Shown: in pieces, positions 1 to 6,719 of the stretch
How positions within the stretch are numbered: position 1 is the stretch's first letter
Layout: each line of letters begins with the position of its first letter
Source of the DNA: an uncultured Eisenbergiella sp.
Lineage (GTDB): Bacteria; Bacillota; Clostridia; Lachnospirales; Lachnospiraceae
Direction of reading: 5' to 3'
Assembly (NCBI GenBank): GCA_947626725.1
Contig: CANQTI010000097.1
Span: 1-7,416 of the forward strand
Length of the DNA stretch: 7,416 nt
Made by a program: the position numbers and the translations under genes
Notes under the pieces: model-generated
Seen by the model: only the letters and a program-made list of their open reading frames with translations
What the model was told of the DNA's origin: nothing
Database searches by the model: none

Positions 1-1266
1 GCCGCCCCGCTCGTACCAGGGGGACAAAAACGCCCGACAGCCCATGGGTGAAACAATCTTTCCGTATTTTTTGTACATGCTGGGCACATATCCCTTGCCC
101 GTCAGGGAAAGCCAGTCCGGATACATGGTCTTGGAAGAGCACTGGATCCCGGCCTCGAACACGTCCTCCAGCGGCTTGCCGGGACCGTGCAGGTTTTCAT
201 CGTATAAAAAGACGATCTTGGGGAACAGCACGGGCTTTTTGCACTCCTTCTTCCCCTGCCCTCTCCTGCGGACGTTGAGCATGCAGATCGTGGCCAGCTT
301 CGCGAACCGACCGGTCCCCGTGCCCGCGGTCACGGTGATGAAGGGATAATCGCCCCGGCTGCTGGCCACGGTATTGAACTTGTACTCCCAGCCCTGGAAG
401 CCCTGCTCCATTTCCCGCACCACGTCCTGATAGGCTACTTCCTCCGCTTTCTCCTGTGAGATGCCCAGGCCCACATATTTCTCCACATTGCGGTTGTAGG
501 ATTTGAGGGCGTAGGGCTCCAGGATCAGGTCCACGCTGGGCACCGTGAAGCCGCCGTACTGCTGGCTGGCCGCGCTGAGCACGATGTCCCCGATGACGTC
601 GAAGGCCACGTCCAGGGTCTTGGGCTCGTTGTACCAGATGTTGCCCATCTCAAAGCCGCCCCGGAGCACATGCTCCACATCGAACAGACAGCAGTTCATC
701 GTGTCCCGCCTGGCGGACATGTCGTGCACATAGATATAGCCGTCCCGGCAGGCCTGGATTTCCTCCGTCGTCATGAAAAACTTCTGATACAGTTCCTTGT
801 TCAGCTGGTTGAAGATCAGGCTGCGCTTGGTGGACACCAGCGCGGAATCCGTATTGGAATTCTCTTTGTCCCCGATGTACATGATGGACTGACTCTTCTT
901 GTAGACGTCGTCCAGCATCCGCACGAAATCCTGCTTATAGTTGCGGTAATCCCGATAGCTCTTGGCGACGATGGGCTTCACCTGCTCCAGCGCGCTCTCC
1001 ACGATGTTGTGCATCAGGGAAATGGGCACCTCCGTCAGCCCCATTTCATCCACCTTGTCCACCACGTGCTGGCAGATCTGGCAGTTCTCTGCGTCCGTAA
1101 AGCGGGTCAGCGCCCGGTACGCGCTCTTGCCGACGGCATCCACCACCTTCTGCACGTTGAAATCCTCTTTGCTGCCGTCCTTCTTGATGACGACCACCTG
1201 ACGCTTCGGCATGAACCGCTTTCCGTACCCTTCTTCCCCGTTCTTTTCCTTTTCCAGCTTCGACAT
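1..1266 (-). CDS. nrdD: Anaerobic (class III) ribonucleoside-triphosphate reductase, N-terminal part, truncated by window edge
   Basis: This oxygen-sensitive cytosolic enzyme reduces ribonucleoside triphosphates to dNTPs using a glycyl radical installed by the activase NrdG. The frame is open from ATG 1264-1266 to the left edge, giving 422 residues; the family is usually about 700-780, so the glycyl-radical C-terminus is outside. Residues 22-115 form an ATP-cone allosteric domain (VVVIKKDGSKEDFNVQKV, then a helical part ending near YRDYRNYKQDF). The catalytic barrel follows, with NCCLFDVEHVL at 191-201 and MGCRAFLSP at 408-416. By family knowledge, Cys192/193 and Cys410 correspond to the paired active-site cysteines of the formate-using type (T4 Cys79 and Cys290). 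The start is supported by a purine-rich GGAAGGAAGGGG just upstream. An nrdG gene further left would be expected but cannot be seen. No NrdR box was recognised upstream. Identification is secure; the formate-using subtype is inferred. Confidence 0.95.
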   Translation of the reverse strand, partial: MSKLEKEKNGEEGYGKRFMPKRQVVVIKKDGSKEDFNVQKVVDAVGKSAYRALTRFTDAENCQICQHVVDKVDEMGLTEVPISLMHNIVESALEQVKPIVAKSYRDYRNYKQDFVRMLDDVYKKSQSIMYIGDKENSNTDSALVSTKRSLIFNQLNKELYQKFFMTTEEIQACRDGYIYVHDMSARRDTMNCCLFDVEHVLRGGFEMGNIWYNEPKTLDVAFDVIGDIVLSAASQQYGGFTVPSVDLILEPYALKSYNRNVEKYVGLGISQEKAEEVAYQDVVREMEQGFQGWEYKFNTVASSRGDYPFITVTAGTGTGRFAKLATICMLNVRRRGQGKKECKKPVLFPKIVFLYDENLHGPGKPLEDVFEAGIQCSSKTMYPDWLSLTGKGYVPSMYKKYGKIVSPMGCRAFLSPWYERGG

Positions 1267-1497
1267 CCGTGCCCCTTCCTTCCCGCAGACCTCCCGCCCG
1301 CGCACAAAGTCTTTTCTTTTCCGTCCTTATCAAAAACAATACGCCGAAAAGCGCTTTCTTTTCCGTTCCTCTGTCCGCAGCACAGTCCCCAGGCACCCCG
1401 TCCCCCAGACCGCGCCGCTGTCCGGCGCCCCGTCTTCGGGCTGCGCCGCTGCCCGGCATTCCGTCTTCGGGCTGCGCCGCTGCCCGGCATTCCGTCC
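1267..1497. other. Intergenic gap between the WYL regulator and nrdD
   Basis: This 231-base stretch holds no credible gene. The half next to the WYL gene contains a 31-bp tandem repeat (separate entry). The half next to nrdD is pyrimidine-rich on the plus strand and has a 10-bp perfect palindrome, AAAGCGCTTT at 1348-1357, and two identical copies of TCTTTTCCGT (1315-1324 and 1357-1366). I found no convincing -35/-10 pair, no NrdR-box match and no classical terminator with a T run. Whether nrdD has its own promoter here or is read through from the WYL gene is undecided. Confidence 0.6.
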
Positions 1498-1504
1498 TCA
1501 GACG
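1412..1504. repeat. 31-bp tandem repeat, three copies, overlapping the WYL gene stop
   Basis: Three head-to-tail copies lie at 1412-1442, 1443-1473 and 1474-1504. Copies 1 and 2 match at 27 of 31 positions, as do copies 2 and 3; the first 23 bases of copies 2 and 3 are identical. The unit begins GCGCCGCTG and ends with a GTCTTCGGGCT-like tail. The last copy covers the stop codon of the WYL regulator (1498-1500). The period is not a multiple of three and no frame uses the repeat convincingly, so it is probably non-coding. Each unit contains GCCCG and CGGGC arms that could form a short hairpin. There are no spacers, so it is not CRISPR. It looks like a small minisatellite from slippage or unequal recombination. 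Confidence 0.85.
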
Positions 1505-2547
1505 TCCGCTGTTTCTTTCGGCGTACGCCCTTCCGGCAGAGCGCGCTCCAGGTCCTGTCCGCCGTATGCAGCCAGAATTCGCTCCAAATGGGTCCTATAA
1601 GCCTTCGCCACATCGTCCGGCGCCACCAGCCTGGCACCGTCCCCCAGTCCTGCCAGCCAGCCAAAAAACTGACCGCTGACCGCCACGGTGACCCGCGCCT
1701 GAAAATGTCCCGCATCCACTGGCCGCATCCGGGTTTCTTTTCCGAACCGATCCATCACCACGCCGGCCAGCGCATTGTCGAAACACATGGTCACGCTCTG
1801 CACCTGTCCGCCGTACATGCCGAAAGTGCGGTTGGCATAGGCTGCCAAATCAAAATCCGCGAAGGCCTCTCCGCCCAGCCGCTTCTGTGCGCCAAGCTCG
1901 ATGCGCTGCATCTTGTCCACCCGGTAATGCTTGATGATCCCGGCCTCCCCGTCAAAGGCGATCATGTAATAGTTTTCATCGCTCCAGAGCAGCGCCCACG
2001 GGCTGACGCAATAGGTCTGACCGCCCCTTTTGGGATGCAGCGCGCCGTCCAGTCCCCATTCCATATAGAGGAACGTGATCTGCACCTGCTCCTGCAGCGC
2101 CCTGTGTACGGCGTCCACCGTATAATAAATGTTCTCCTGCTCGGTCTTGACCCGCCCCGCCACAAACACCTGTCGGGAAAGCTGTCTGGCCTCTTCCCGG
2201 CTGGCGAACCGCTCCAGCTTGGCGATCAGCTCTCTGGACTTTTTGAGCGTGATGAATCTGGACGCCTGTACCGCGTCCACCAGAAGCTTGAGCTCCGCCA
2301 GCTCAAATTCCCGACTGGCCAGGTAATAGCCGCCCTGCGTGCGGGATTTGACGCAGATGATATCATAGCCGAAATTGCAGAGCTGCTCGATATCGTCATA
2401 GATCGCCTTGCGCTCCGCCGAAACACCGTAAGAATGCAGTCGGTCCAGAATGGCGGCGGTGCTCACCACATGCTGCTCGTCCGTCTCCTCCGCCAGAATC
2501 TTCAGCAGATAAAGCAGCTTCAATTTTTGGCCGTTTCCTCTTGCCAT
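1498..2547 (-). CDS. YafY/DeoR-like transcriptional regulator with HTH and WYL domains
   Basis: This 349-residue protein has the layout of WYL-domain regulators. Residues 1-75 form a winged helix-turn-helix, with recognition-helix sequence AERKAIYDDIEQL at 44-56 and a wing at TQGGYYL. Residues about 140-215 form the WYL domain: ITFLYMEW, then YCVSPWALLWSDENYYMIAFD and KHYRVDKMQRI. The name-giving tripeptide is degenerate here (YYM at 193-195). Residues about 248-325 match the C-terminal WCX extension (AGVVMDRFGKE, then VSGQFFGWLAGLGDGARLVAP). Studied relatives bind single-stranded DNA, nucleotides or other nucleic-acid ligands through WYL and control DNA-damage or defence genes; the ligand here is unknown. 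The start at 2547 has GGAGG five bases upstream. The first 28 bases overlap the preceding small membrane protein gene in another frame, which suggests translational coupling. The stop is TGA 1498-1500. Confidence 0.92.
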   Translation of the reverse strand: MARGNGQKLKLLYLLKILAEETDEQHVVSTAAILDRLHSYGVSAERKAIYDDIEQLCNFGYDIICVKSRTQGGYYLASREFELAELKLLVDAVQASRFITLKKSRELIAKLERFASREEARQLSRQVFVAGRVKTEQENIYYTVDAVHRALQEQVQITFLYMEWGLDGALHPKRGGQTYCVSPWALLWSDENYYMIAFDGEAGIIKHYRVDKMQRIELGAQKRLGGEAFADFDLAAYANRTFGMYGGQVQSVTMCFDNALAGVVMDRFGKETRMRPVDAGHFQARVTVAVSGQFFGWLAGLGDGARLVAPDDVAKAYRTHLERILAAYGGQDLERALPEGRTPKETADV

Positions 2548-2696
2548 GTATCCTCCGATCCCTGCGCGGCCTTCTCATTTTTCTTTTTGCGCAGCCGGAT
2601 CCCGGCAAACACAGCGGCGCCGATCGCCGCCGCGCTGACACCGAACACCAGCAGATAAGACAAAAGCGCGTTCAGAAACGCGATCAGATTCGACAT
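2520..2696 (-). CDS. 58-aa single-pass membrane protein, unknown function
   Basis: This short gene starts at ATG 2694-2696 and stops at TGA 2520-2522. Its product has a short N-terminus (MSNLIAFLNA), one hydrophobic helix at about residues 6-33 rich in Leu, Val, Ala and Gly, then a basic RLRKKK cluster at 34-39 and a polar, acidic tail of about 19 residues. By the positive-inside rule the tail should be cytoplasmic. There is no cleavable signal peptide. A GGGG-type Shine-Dalgarno (AAAGGGG) lies seven bases upstream. The gene starts 60 bases after rnhA and its last 28 bases contain the ribosome-binding site and start codon of the WYL regulator, so the two are probably co-translated. I do not recognise the family. 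It might anchor or signal to the regulator, but that is speculation. Reality as a gene is supported by start site, composition and operon position. Confidence 0.75.
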   Translation of the reverse strand: MSNLIAFLNALLSYLLVFGVSAAAIGAAVFAGIRLRKKKNEKAAQGSEDTWQEETAKN

Positions 2697-2756
2697 ATGT
2701 CAGCCCCTTTCCGTCTTGCTTCCTCCTGTTTGCAGAATGCCAGAAAAGCATCCGCT

Positions 2757-3248
2757 CTATTTTCCATCATAGCATTCCCAGCCTTCGTCCGTCAACAGAT
2801 TTTGGCCGTCCGCGGCGGAGGTCGCCAGCTTGTCGCAGCGCTCGTTTTCCGGATGTCCGGCATGTCCCCGCACCCAGGTAAACCGCAGGCTGTGGGGCGA
2901 CGCCGCCCGCAGCAGCCGCTGCCAGAGATCCACGTTTTTTACCGGCCCGGACGCACCCCGCCAGTTATGGGCCAGCCAGCCGTCGAGCCATTTTTGATTG
3001 AAAGCGTCCGTCACATAGCGGGAATCGGAAACGACCTCCACCCGGCAGGGCTTCGTCAGCGCCTCCAGTCCGGCGATAACGGCCATCAGCTCCATCCGGT
3101 TGTTCGTCGTCCTCCGGTAACCGGCGGAAAGCTCCTTTTCATGCAGCGCACCTCGGCTGTCCACGAAATGCAGCACCGCGCCGTAGCCTCCCGGTCCCTC
3201 CGGATTCCCCCGGGCCGAACCGTCCGTATACAAAGTCACATCCAACAT
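2757..3248 (-). CDS. rnhA: Ribonuclease HI
   Basis: RNase HI cleaves the RNA strand of RNA-DNA hybrids (R-loops, replication primers) with two metal ions. The 163-residue product is close to the 155 residues of the E. coli enzyme. All catalytic residues are visible: Asp9 in TLYTDGSARGNP, Glu53 in NNRMELMA, Asp75 in VVSDSRYV, Asp139 in NERCDKLA, plus the flexible-loop His129 in WVRGHAGHPEN. The PVKNVDLWQRL segment and the preceding basic WLAHNWRGASG match the substrate-binding protrusion of the bacterial HI type. An in-frame ATG at 3332 would add 28 unrelated residues inside the upstream gene; ATG 3246-3248 is preferred because AGGAGG lies eight bases before it and the Asp9 spacing is typical. 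The gene follows the MutS-like gene after 13 bases, so the two are almost certainly co-transcribed. Stop is TAG. Confidence 0.97.
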   Translation of the reverse strand: MLDVTLYTDGSARGNPEGPGGYGAVLHFVDSRGALHEKELSAGYRRTTNNRMELMAVIAGLEALTKPCRVEVVSDSRYVTDAFNQKWLDGWLAHNWRGASGPVKNVDLWQRLLRAASPHSLRFTWVRGHAGHPENERCDKLATSAADGQNLLTDEGWECYDGK

Positions 3249-3256
3249 CGTACCGT

Positions 3257-3262
3257 CCTCCT
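3257..3262 (-). promoter_or_regulatory. Shine-Dalgarno site of rnhA
   Basis: AGGAGG on the minus strand, eight bases before ATG 3246-3248. It overlaps the TGA stop of the MutS-like gene (3262-3264) by one base. It fixes the rnhA start and points to coupled translation of the two genes. Confidence 0.85.
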
Positions 3263-5118
3263 CATTTCCAGATGCCCGTCTCGGCGAACTGCGCGGCCAT
3301 CTGTTCTGCCTGGGTAATAATGTCCTCCTCATATCCCATCATGGAAAGCAAACGAATGGCGTTGCGCGTGGAAGCCTTGCCCGGCATCAGCCGATAGGGG
3401 AAACGAATATCGCCGTCCGCGATCTCCTCTTCAAAATGATAGTTGTCATACTGCGCCTTCAAAAGCTCCGTCAGCTCGATATCGTGTGTGGCCGCGAAGC
3501 AGCACACGCCGGGCCGACACAGGCTTTTCAGAATCTGCACGGAGGCCGCGATCCGCTCCACTGTATTGGTGCCCCGCAGCACCTCGTCCACGAAGCAGAG
3601 CACCGGCGCTTCCGTGCTGTTTTGTCCCCGGCCCTCCTGCGGCACGGACTGCGATTCCGCCGTGTGCGCGTTCTGCGGCACACTTCCCTGCGGCATATTT
3701 TCCCTTCCCCGCATCGTTTTTCCTGCCACGGTATCTTCATCCTGCGGCACAGCCATCTCTTCCGGCACGGTTTGGGCCGCGTCCAGAATCCGCTTCAGGG
3801 ACTTGATCTCCACGATATAATAGCTTTCCCCGCCCACCAGATCGTCCCGCAGGGCCATGGAAGTCATGACCCGAAAAAAGTCCGCGCGATAAGAGGAAGC
3901 ACAGCAGGTATGCACGGTCTGGGCCAGAACGGCGTTCAGGGCCACCGCCTTCAGAAAAGTGGATTTTCCCGAGGCGTTGGAGCCCGTCAACAGCACGCCG
4001 CGCCGGACCTCGATGTCATTTTTGACAGGGTCCTCCAGAAGCGGGTGGTACAGATCCCGTATCTTTAGCCGCACCGCCGCGGCCGCATGCGATTTTGTCC
4101 CCTCCTGCGTCTTCTCAAAATCCGGCTCGCACCACGCCGAAAGCCCTTTTCGGAATCCGGCCGCGGCGACCAGCGCATCGACCTGTCCCAGGACCGTCAG
4201 CAGCACGTCGATCTGGGGGGCCAGCCGGCGCACCTGATGCAGCATCCGGTTAAAGCACAGAATATCAAAATGAAACATCATGTTCAGGTAATCCAGCACG
4301 ATGCCCAGAGGCCCTCCATCGCTCCCCATGCTGTGCATCCCGAAAGAAGCGCTGCGCTTCAGACTCCTAAACCGCGGCAGCAGCTCCCGCAGCGTTTTCT
4401 GCTCCTCTGCGATCACCGGCACCGCTTCCCTGCCAAGCCTCTCGGAAACAGCGACGGCGCGCAATACGTATTTGAAACTGATCAGATAAGGCTCCACCGC
4501 CCGTTTTCCCTTCAGATAGGCGGCGATCTGCCAGGAAAGCAATATGATCAGCGGAATCAGCCCTGTCCCGGGAGAAACCGCAGTTGCGGCCACGGCTGCC
4601 GCAATCAGAATATCCAAAAGGACGGATTTCAGACTGCTCCTCTCCCCCAGCGTATCCAAAAGCTCCAGGTAATCATAAATGGAGTATTTCCCGGTCCTGC
4701 CAAGCTGACGGTATAGCATCTGCAGCCGCACGCGCTCCTCCGTATGGTCCATGAAATAACGGATCCGCTCTTCCCGGCGCTGCAGCGTGTCCTCTTCAAA
4801 AACGGGGGTGCGCAGCATATAATACAGATATTCCTGTCCCGCGGAAGAAACCGTGGTATTCATCCGCAGAAAGAGCAGATCCAGGTCCAGGTCGTTCCAG
4901 GTAATATCATCAATATGAAAATCGCCCCTGTGCCGCAAAAAATAGCCGGGGATACTGTCCGTCTCCCCCGCTTCATATTCCCGAACGGACGGCTTTCCAA
5001 ACTGCTCCCGGTATTTCTGCGCCTGCCATCTGCGCGACCGACGGTCGTTCCAGATCCCGCTCAGGAAAAAAAGCGCACCCACCAAAAGCAGTGCCGCCGC
5101 CAAGATCAGATATTCCAT
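3262..5118 (-). CDS. Membrane-anchored MutS-like ATPase
   Basis: This 618-residue protein belongs to the MutS-related ATPases that lack the mismatch-recognition domain of MutS and the Smr nuclease of MutS2. A membrane helix at residues 2-21 is followed by a basic stretch (NDRRSRRW), and a second hydrophobic region at about 168-203 could form two more helices, so the protein probably sits in the membrane with its ATPase in the cytosol. Residues about 80-330 resemble the MutS lever/core helices (LLFLRMNTTVSSAGQEYLYYML). The ATPase has Walker A GSNASGKST at 379-387, the MutS-type DDLVGGESYYIVEIKSL at 425-441, Walker B VLCFVDEVLRGTNT at 506-519, and ATHDIEL at 543-549. Unusually, about 50 low-complexity residues (roughly 451-503) with VPQ/MPQ repeats separate the signature helix from Walker B. 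ATG 5116-5118 is chosen for its AAAGGA site and for the membrane helix starting there. Function is unknown in this subfamily; mismatch repair should not be assumed. Confidence 0.9.
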   Translation of the reverse strand: MEYLILAAALLLVGALFFLSGIWNDRRSRRWQAQKYREQFGKPSVREYEAGETDSIPGYFLRHRGDFHIDDITWNDLDLDLLFLRMNTTVSSAGQEYLYYMLRTPVFEEDTLQRREERIRYFMDHTEERVRLQMLYRQLGRTGKYSIYDYLELLDTLGERSSLKSVLLDILIAAAVAATAVSPGTGLIPLIILLSWQIAAYLKGKRAVEPYLISFKYVLRAVAVSERLGREAVPVIAEEQKTLRELLPRFRSLKRSASFGMHSMGSDGGPLGIVLDYLNMMFHFDILCFNRMLHQVRRLAPQIDVLLTVLGQVDALVAAAGFRKGLSAWCEPDFEKTQEGTKSHAAAAVRLKIRDLYHPLLEDPVKNDIEVRRGVLLTGSNASGKSTFLKAVALNAVLAQTVHTCCASSYRADFFRVMTSMALRDDLVGGESYYIVEIKSLKRILDAAQTVPEEMAVPQDEDTVAGKTMRGRENMPQGSVPQNAHTAESQSVPQEGRGQNSTEAPVLCFVDEVLRGTNTVERIAASVQILKSLCRPGVCCFAATHDIELTELLKAQYDNYHFEEEIADGDIRFPYRLMPGKASTRNAIRLLSMMGYEEDIITQAEQMAAQFAETGIWK

Positions 5119-5124
5119 AAAAGT

Positions 5125-5130
5125 TCCTTT
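5125..5130 (-). promoter_or_regulatory. Shine-Dalgarno site of the MutS-like gene
   Basis: AAAGGA on the minus strand, six bases before ATG 5116-5118. It supports this start over the in-frame ATGs at 5193 and 5220. The former overlaps the predicted -10 box and the latter overlaps the predicted -35 box, so both would lie upstream of the transcript start. Confidence 0.65.
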
Positions 5131-5191
5131 CCGGAGCGCCTGTGCACCGGGCTTCTGCCCTGCGGTGCCGTCCGCCCTTTCATATGTAGTC

Positions 5192-5220
5192 ATAGTAGCA
5201 CATTTTCCCCACAGATGCAA
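5192..5220 (-). promoter_or_regulatory. Candidate sigma-A promoter for the MutS-like/rnhA operon
   Basis: On the minus strand, TTGCAT (5215-5220) and TACTAT (5192-5197) are separated by exactly 17 bases. The -10 matches consensus at four of six positions and the -35 at three. A start near 5185 would give a leader of about 67 bases before ATG 5118. It lies directly downstream of the preceding permease gene and next to a perfect palindrome, where a promoter for a new operon would be expected. Sequence match is only moderate. Confidence 0.5.
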
Positions 5221-5221
5221 A

Positions 5222-5254
5222 CGGCGGATATCATGACATGCATGATATCCGCCG
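5222..5254 (-). terminator. Perfect 14-bp inverted repeat; likely permease terminator or operator
   Basis: The arms 5222-5235 (CGGCGGATATCATG) and 5241-5254 are perfectly complementary with a five-base loop. It is the strongest hairpin in the 110 bases between the permease stop (5331) and the next promoter. Read on the minus strand it is followed only by TTTGC, a weak T tract, so intrinsic termination is plausible but not textbook. It is preceded by TTTTTTG on the same strand. Its right-hand edge in transcription terms is one base from the candidate -35 box, so a role as a regulator-binding site is a real alternative. Confidence 0.55.
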
Positions 5255-5330
5255 CAAAAAATTCCGTATATGTTTTTCTTTCGGCCGCGCCGCCCCGAAA
5301 AGCCGCGGTCCGCGCCTGATACAGCCGATT

Positions 5331-6695
5331 TTACAGGAAAATATACTTCAAAATGAAGAGCACCGTCAGCACATACATCAGCCAGTTGATCTTCTTCGAC
5401 CTGCCGGTGACCAGATTCAGCAGCGTATAGGAGATCACGCCGATGGCAATACCTTCGGAAATGCTGTAGGCAAGGGGCATCGCCGCGATGGCCAGGAATG
5501 CCGGAATGCCTTCGGAAGGATCTTCAAAGTTGATCTTCACCACGTTGGCGATCATGTAGAAGCCCACGATGATGAGGGCAGGCGCCGTCGCGAAGGACGG
5601 GATCGTCAAAAACAGCGGGGAGAAGACCGCCGCCAGCAGGAACAGAATGCCGGTGGTGATGGCCGTCAGGCCCGTGCGTCCGCCTTCCGTCACGCCGGAA
5701 GCGCTCTCCACATAGGTGGTGGTGGTGGAAGTGCCCAGCACAGCACCGGCCGTGGTGGCGACAGCGTCGGCCATCAGCGCGCCCTTGATGCGGGGCAGCT
5801 TGCCGTCCTTGTCCAGCATGTCCGCCTTGGTGGCGACGCCGATCAGCGTACCCAGCGTATCAAAAATATCCACGAACAGGAACGCGAAGATGACGGTGAT
5901 GAATTCCAGCACGCGGATCGCGCCGAAGTCCGCCTTAAACACCTGGCCGAAGGTCAGGCCGATGGCGCTGAAATCAAAGCTCACGAAGGAGGTCGGGATC
6001 ACGGAATACATGCCCGCGTCCGGATTGGGCACATACAGCCCCACCAGCTCGGACAGGATGCCCAGCACCCAGGTGATCAGGATACCGAACAGGATGCCGC
6101 CCTTCACCTTCTTCACCAGCAGGATGCCGGTGATCAGCACACCCAAAAGCGCCAGGATCGCGCCCATTCCCACGGAATGGAAAGTCTCTCCCTTAAAGGT
6201 CTGATAGGTGAGCAGCGTGGAATCGCTGTTCACGATCAGCTTCGCGTTCTGCAGGCCGATGAACGCGATAAATAAGCCGATGCCTCCGCTGACCGCCAGC
6301 TTCAGGGTCGCCGGAATGGAATTGAAAATGGCCTCCCGCACGTTCGTCAGGGAAAGCACGATGAAGATCAGGCCCTCCACGAACACCGCCAGCAGCGCGA
6401 TCTGCCAGGAATACCCCATTCCCAGGACCACCGTATAGGCGAAGTACGCGTTCAGGCCCATGCCCGGCGCCAGCGCGAACGGATAGTTCGCCATCAGCGC
6501 CATCGCCAGACAGCCCACAAAGGACGCCAGCGCGGTGGCGATCAGGATCGCCGAGCCGTCCATCCCCGTCGCGGAAAGGATACTCGGGTTGACGGCCAGA
6601 ATATACGCCATGGTCATGAATGTGGTGATACCGGCCATGATCTCGGTCCTGACGTCAGTCTTGTTCTCTTTCAGGTGGAAAAAATTCTCTAACAT
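5331..6695 (-). CDS. pbuG: Hypoxanthine/guanine permease, NCS2 family, PbuG/AzgA type
   Basis: This 454-residue integral membrane protein should import purine bases (hypoxanthine, guanine, perhaps adenine) by proton symport. Length fits the family (PbuG about 440). Hydrophobic segments run throughout, consistent with 12-14 membrane helices. Family signatures in order are: AGITTFMTMAYILAVNP (21-37), APGMGLNAYFAYTVV (76-90), SGGIGLFIAFIGLQNA (136-151), FVDIFDTLGTLIG (274-286), then TSTTTTYVESASGVTEGGRTG (322-342), which supplies the substrate-site glutamates of helix 10, and a C-terminal ISEGIAIGVISY (412-423). The start ATG 6693-6695 has AGGAGG six bases upstream (6702-6707). The gene has its own promoters and leader and seems monocistronic, ending before the 14-bp palindrome. 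The neighbouring deaminase fragment also concerns purine compounds. Exact substrate cannot be fixed from sequence; xanthine/uracil members of NCS2 look different in these motifs. Confidence 0.93.
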   Translation of the reverse strand: MLENFFHLKENKTDVRTEIMAGITTFMTMAYILAVNPSILSATGMDGSAILIATALASFVGCLAMALMANYPFALAPGMGLNAYFAYTVVLGMGYSWQIALLAVFVEGLIFIVLSLTNVREAIFNSIPATLKLAVSGGIGLFIAFIGLQNAKLIVNSDSTLLTYQTFKGETFHSVGMGAILALLGVLITGILLVKKVKGGILFGILITWVLGILSELVGLYVPNPDAGMYSVIPTSFVSFDFSAIGLTFGQVFKADFGAIRVLEFITVIFAFLFVDIFDTLGTLIGVATKADMLDKDGKLPRIKGALMADAVATTAGAVLGTSTTTTYVESASGVTEGGRTGLTAITTGILFLLAAVFSPLFLTIPSFATAPALIIVGFYMIANVVKINFEDPSEGIPAFLAIAAMPLAYSISEGIAIGVISYTLLNLVTGRSKKINWLMYVLTVLFILKYIFL

Positions 6696-6719
6696 CTCCT
6701 GCCTCCTTATAAAATTTTC

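Noticed and set aside
1..1266. Pyruvate formate-lyase-type glycyl radical enzyme instead of nrdD
   Set aside because: The N-terminal ATP-cone and the NCCLFDVEHVL and MGCRAFLSP motifs are specific to class III ribonucleotide reductase.
1412..1504. CRISPR array
   Set aside because: Copies are directly adjacent with no spacers.
670..2658. Plus-strand open frame of over 600 codons
   Set aside because: It lies antisense across nrdD, the intergenic repeat and the WYL gene, resembles no family, has no ribosome-binding site, and is His/Arg/Pro-rich as expected for a shadow of GC-rich genes.
3249..3332. N-terminal extension of RNase HI from ATG 3332
   Set aside because: It would overlap the MutS-like gene by about 70 bases, adds residues unlike RNase HI, and the internal ATG 3248 has a strong Shine-Dalgarno.
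5238..6275. Plus-strand open frame of 345 codons
   Set aside because: It is the antisense shadow of the permease gene; its Gln/Asp/His/Arg-rich product reflects the reversed codons of a hydrophobic protein.
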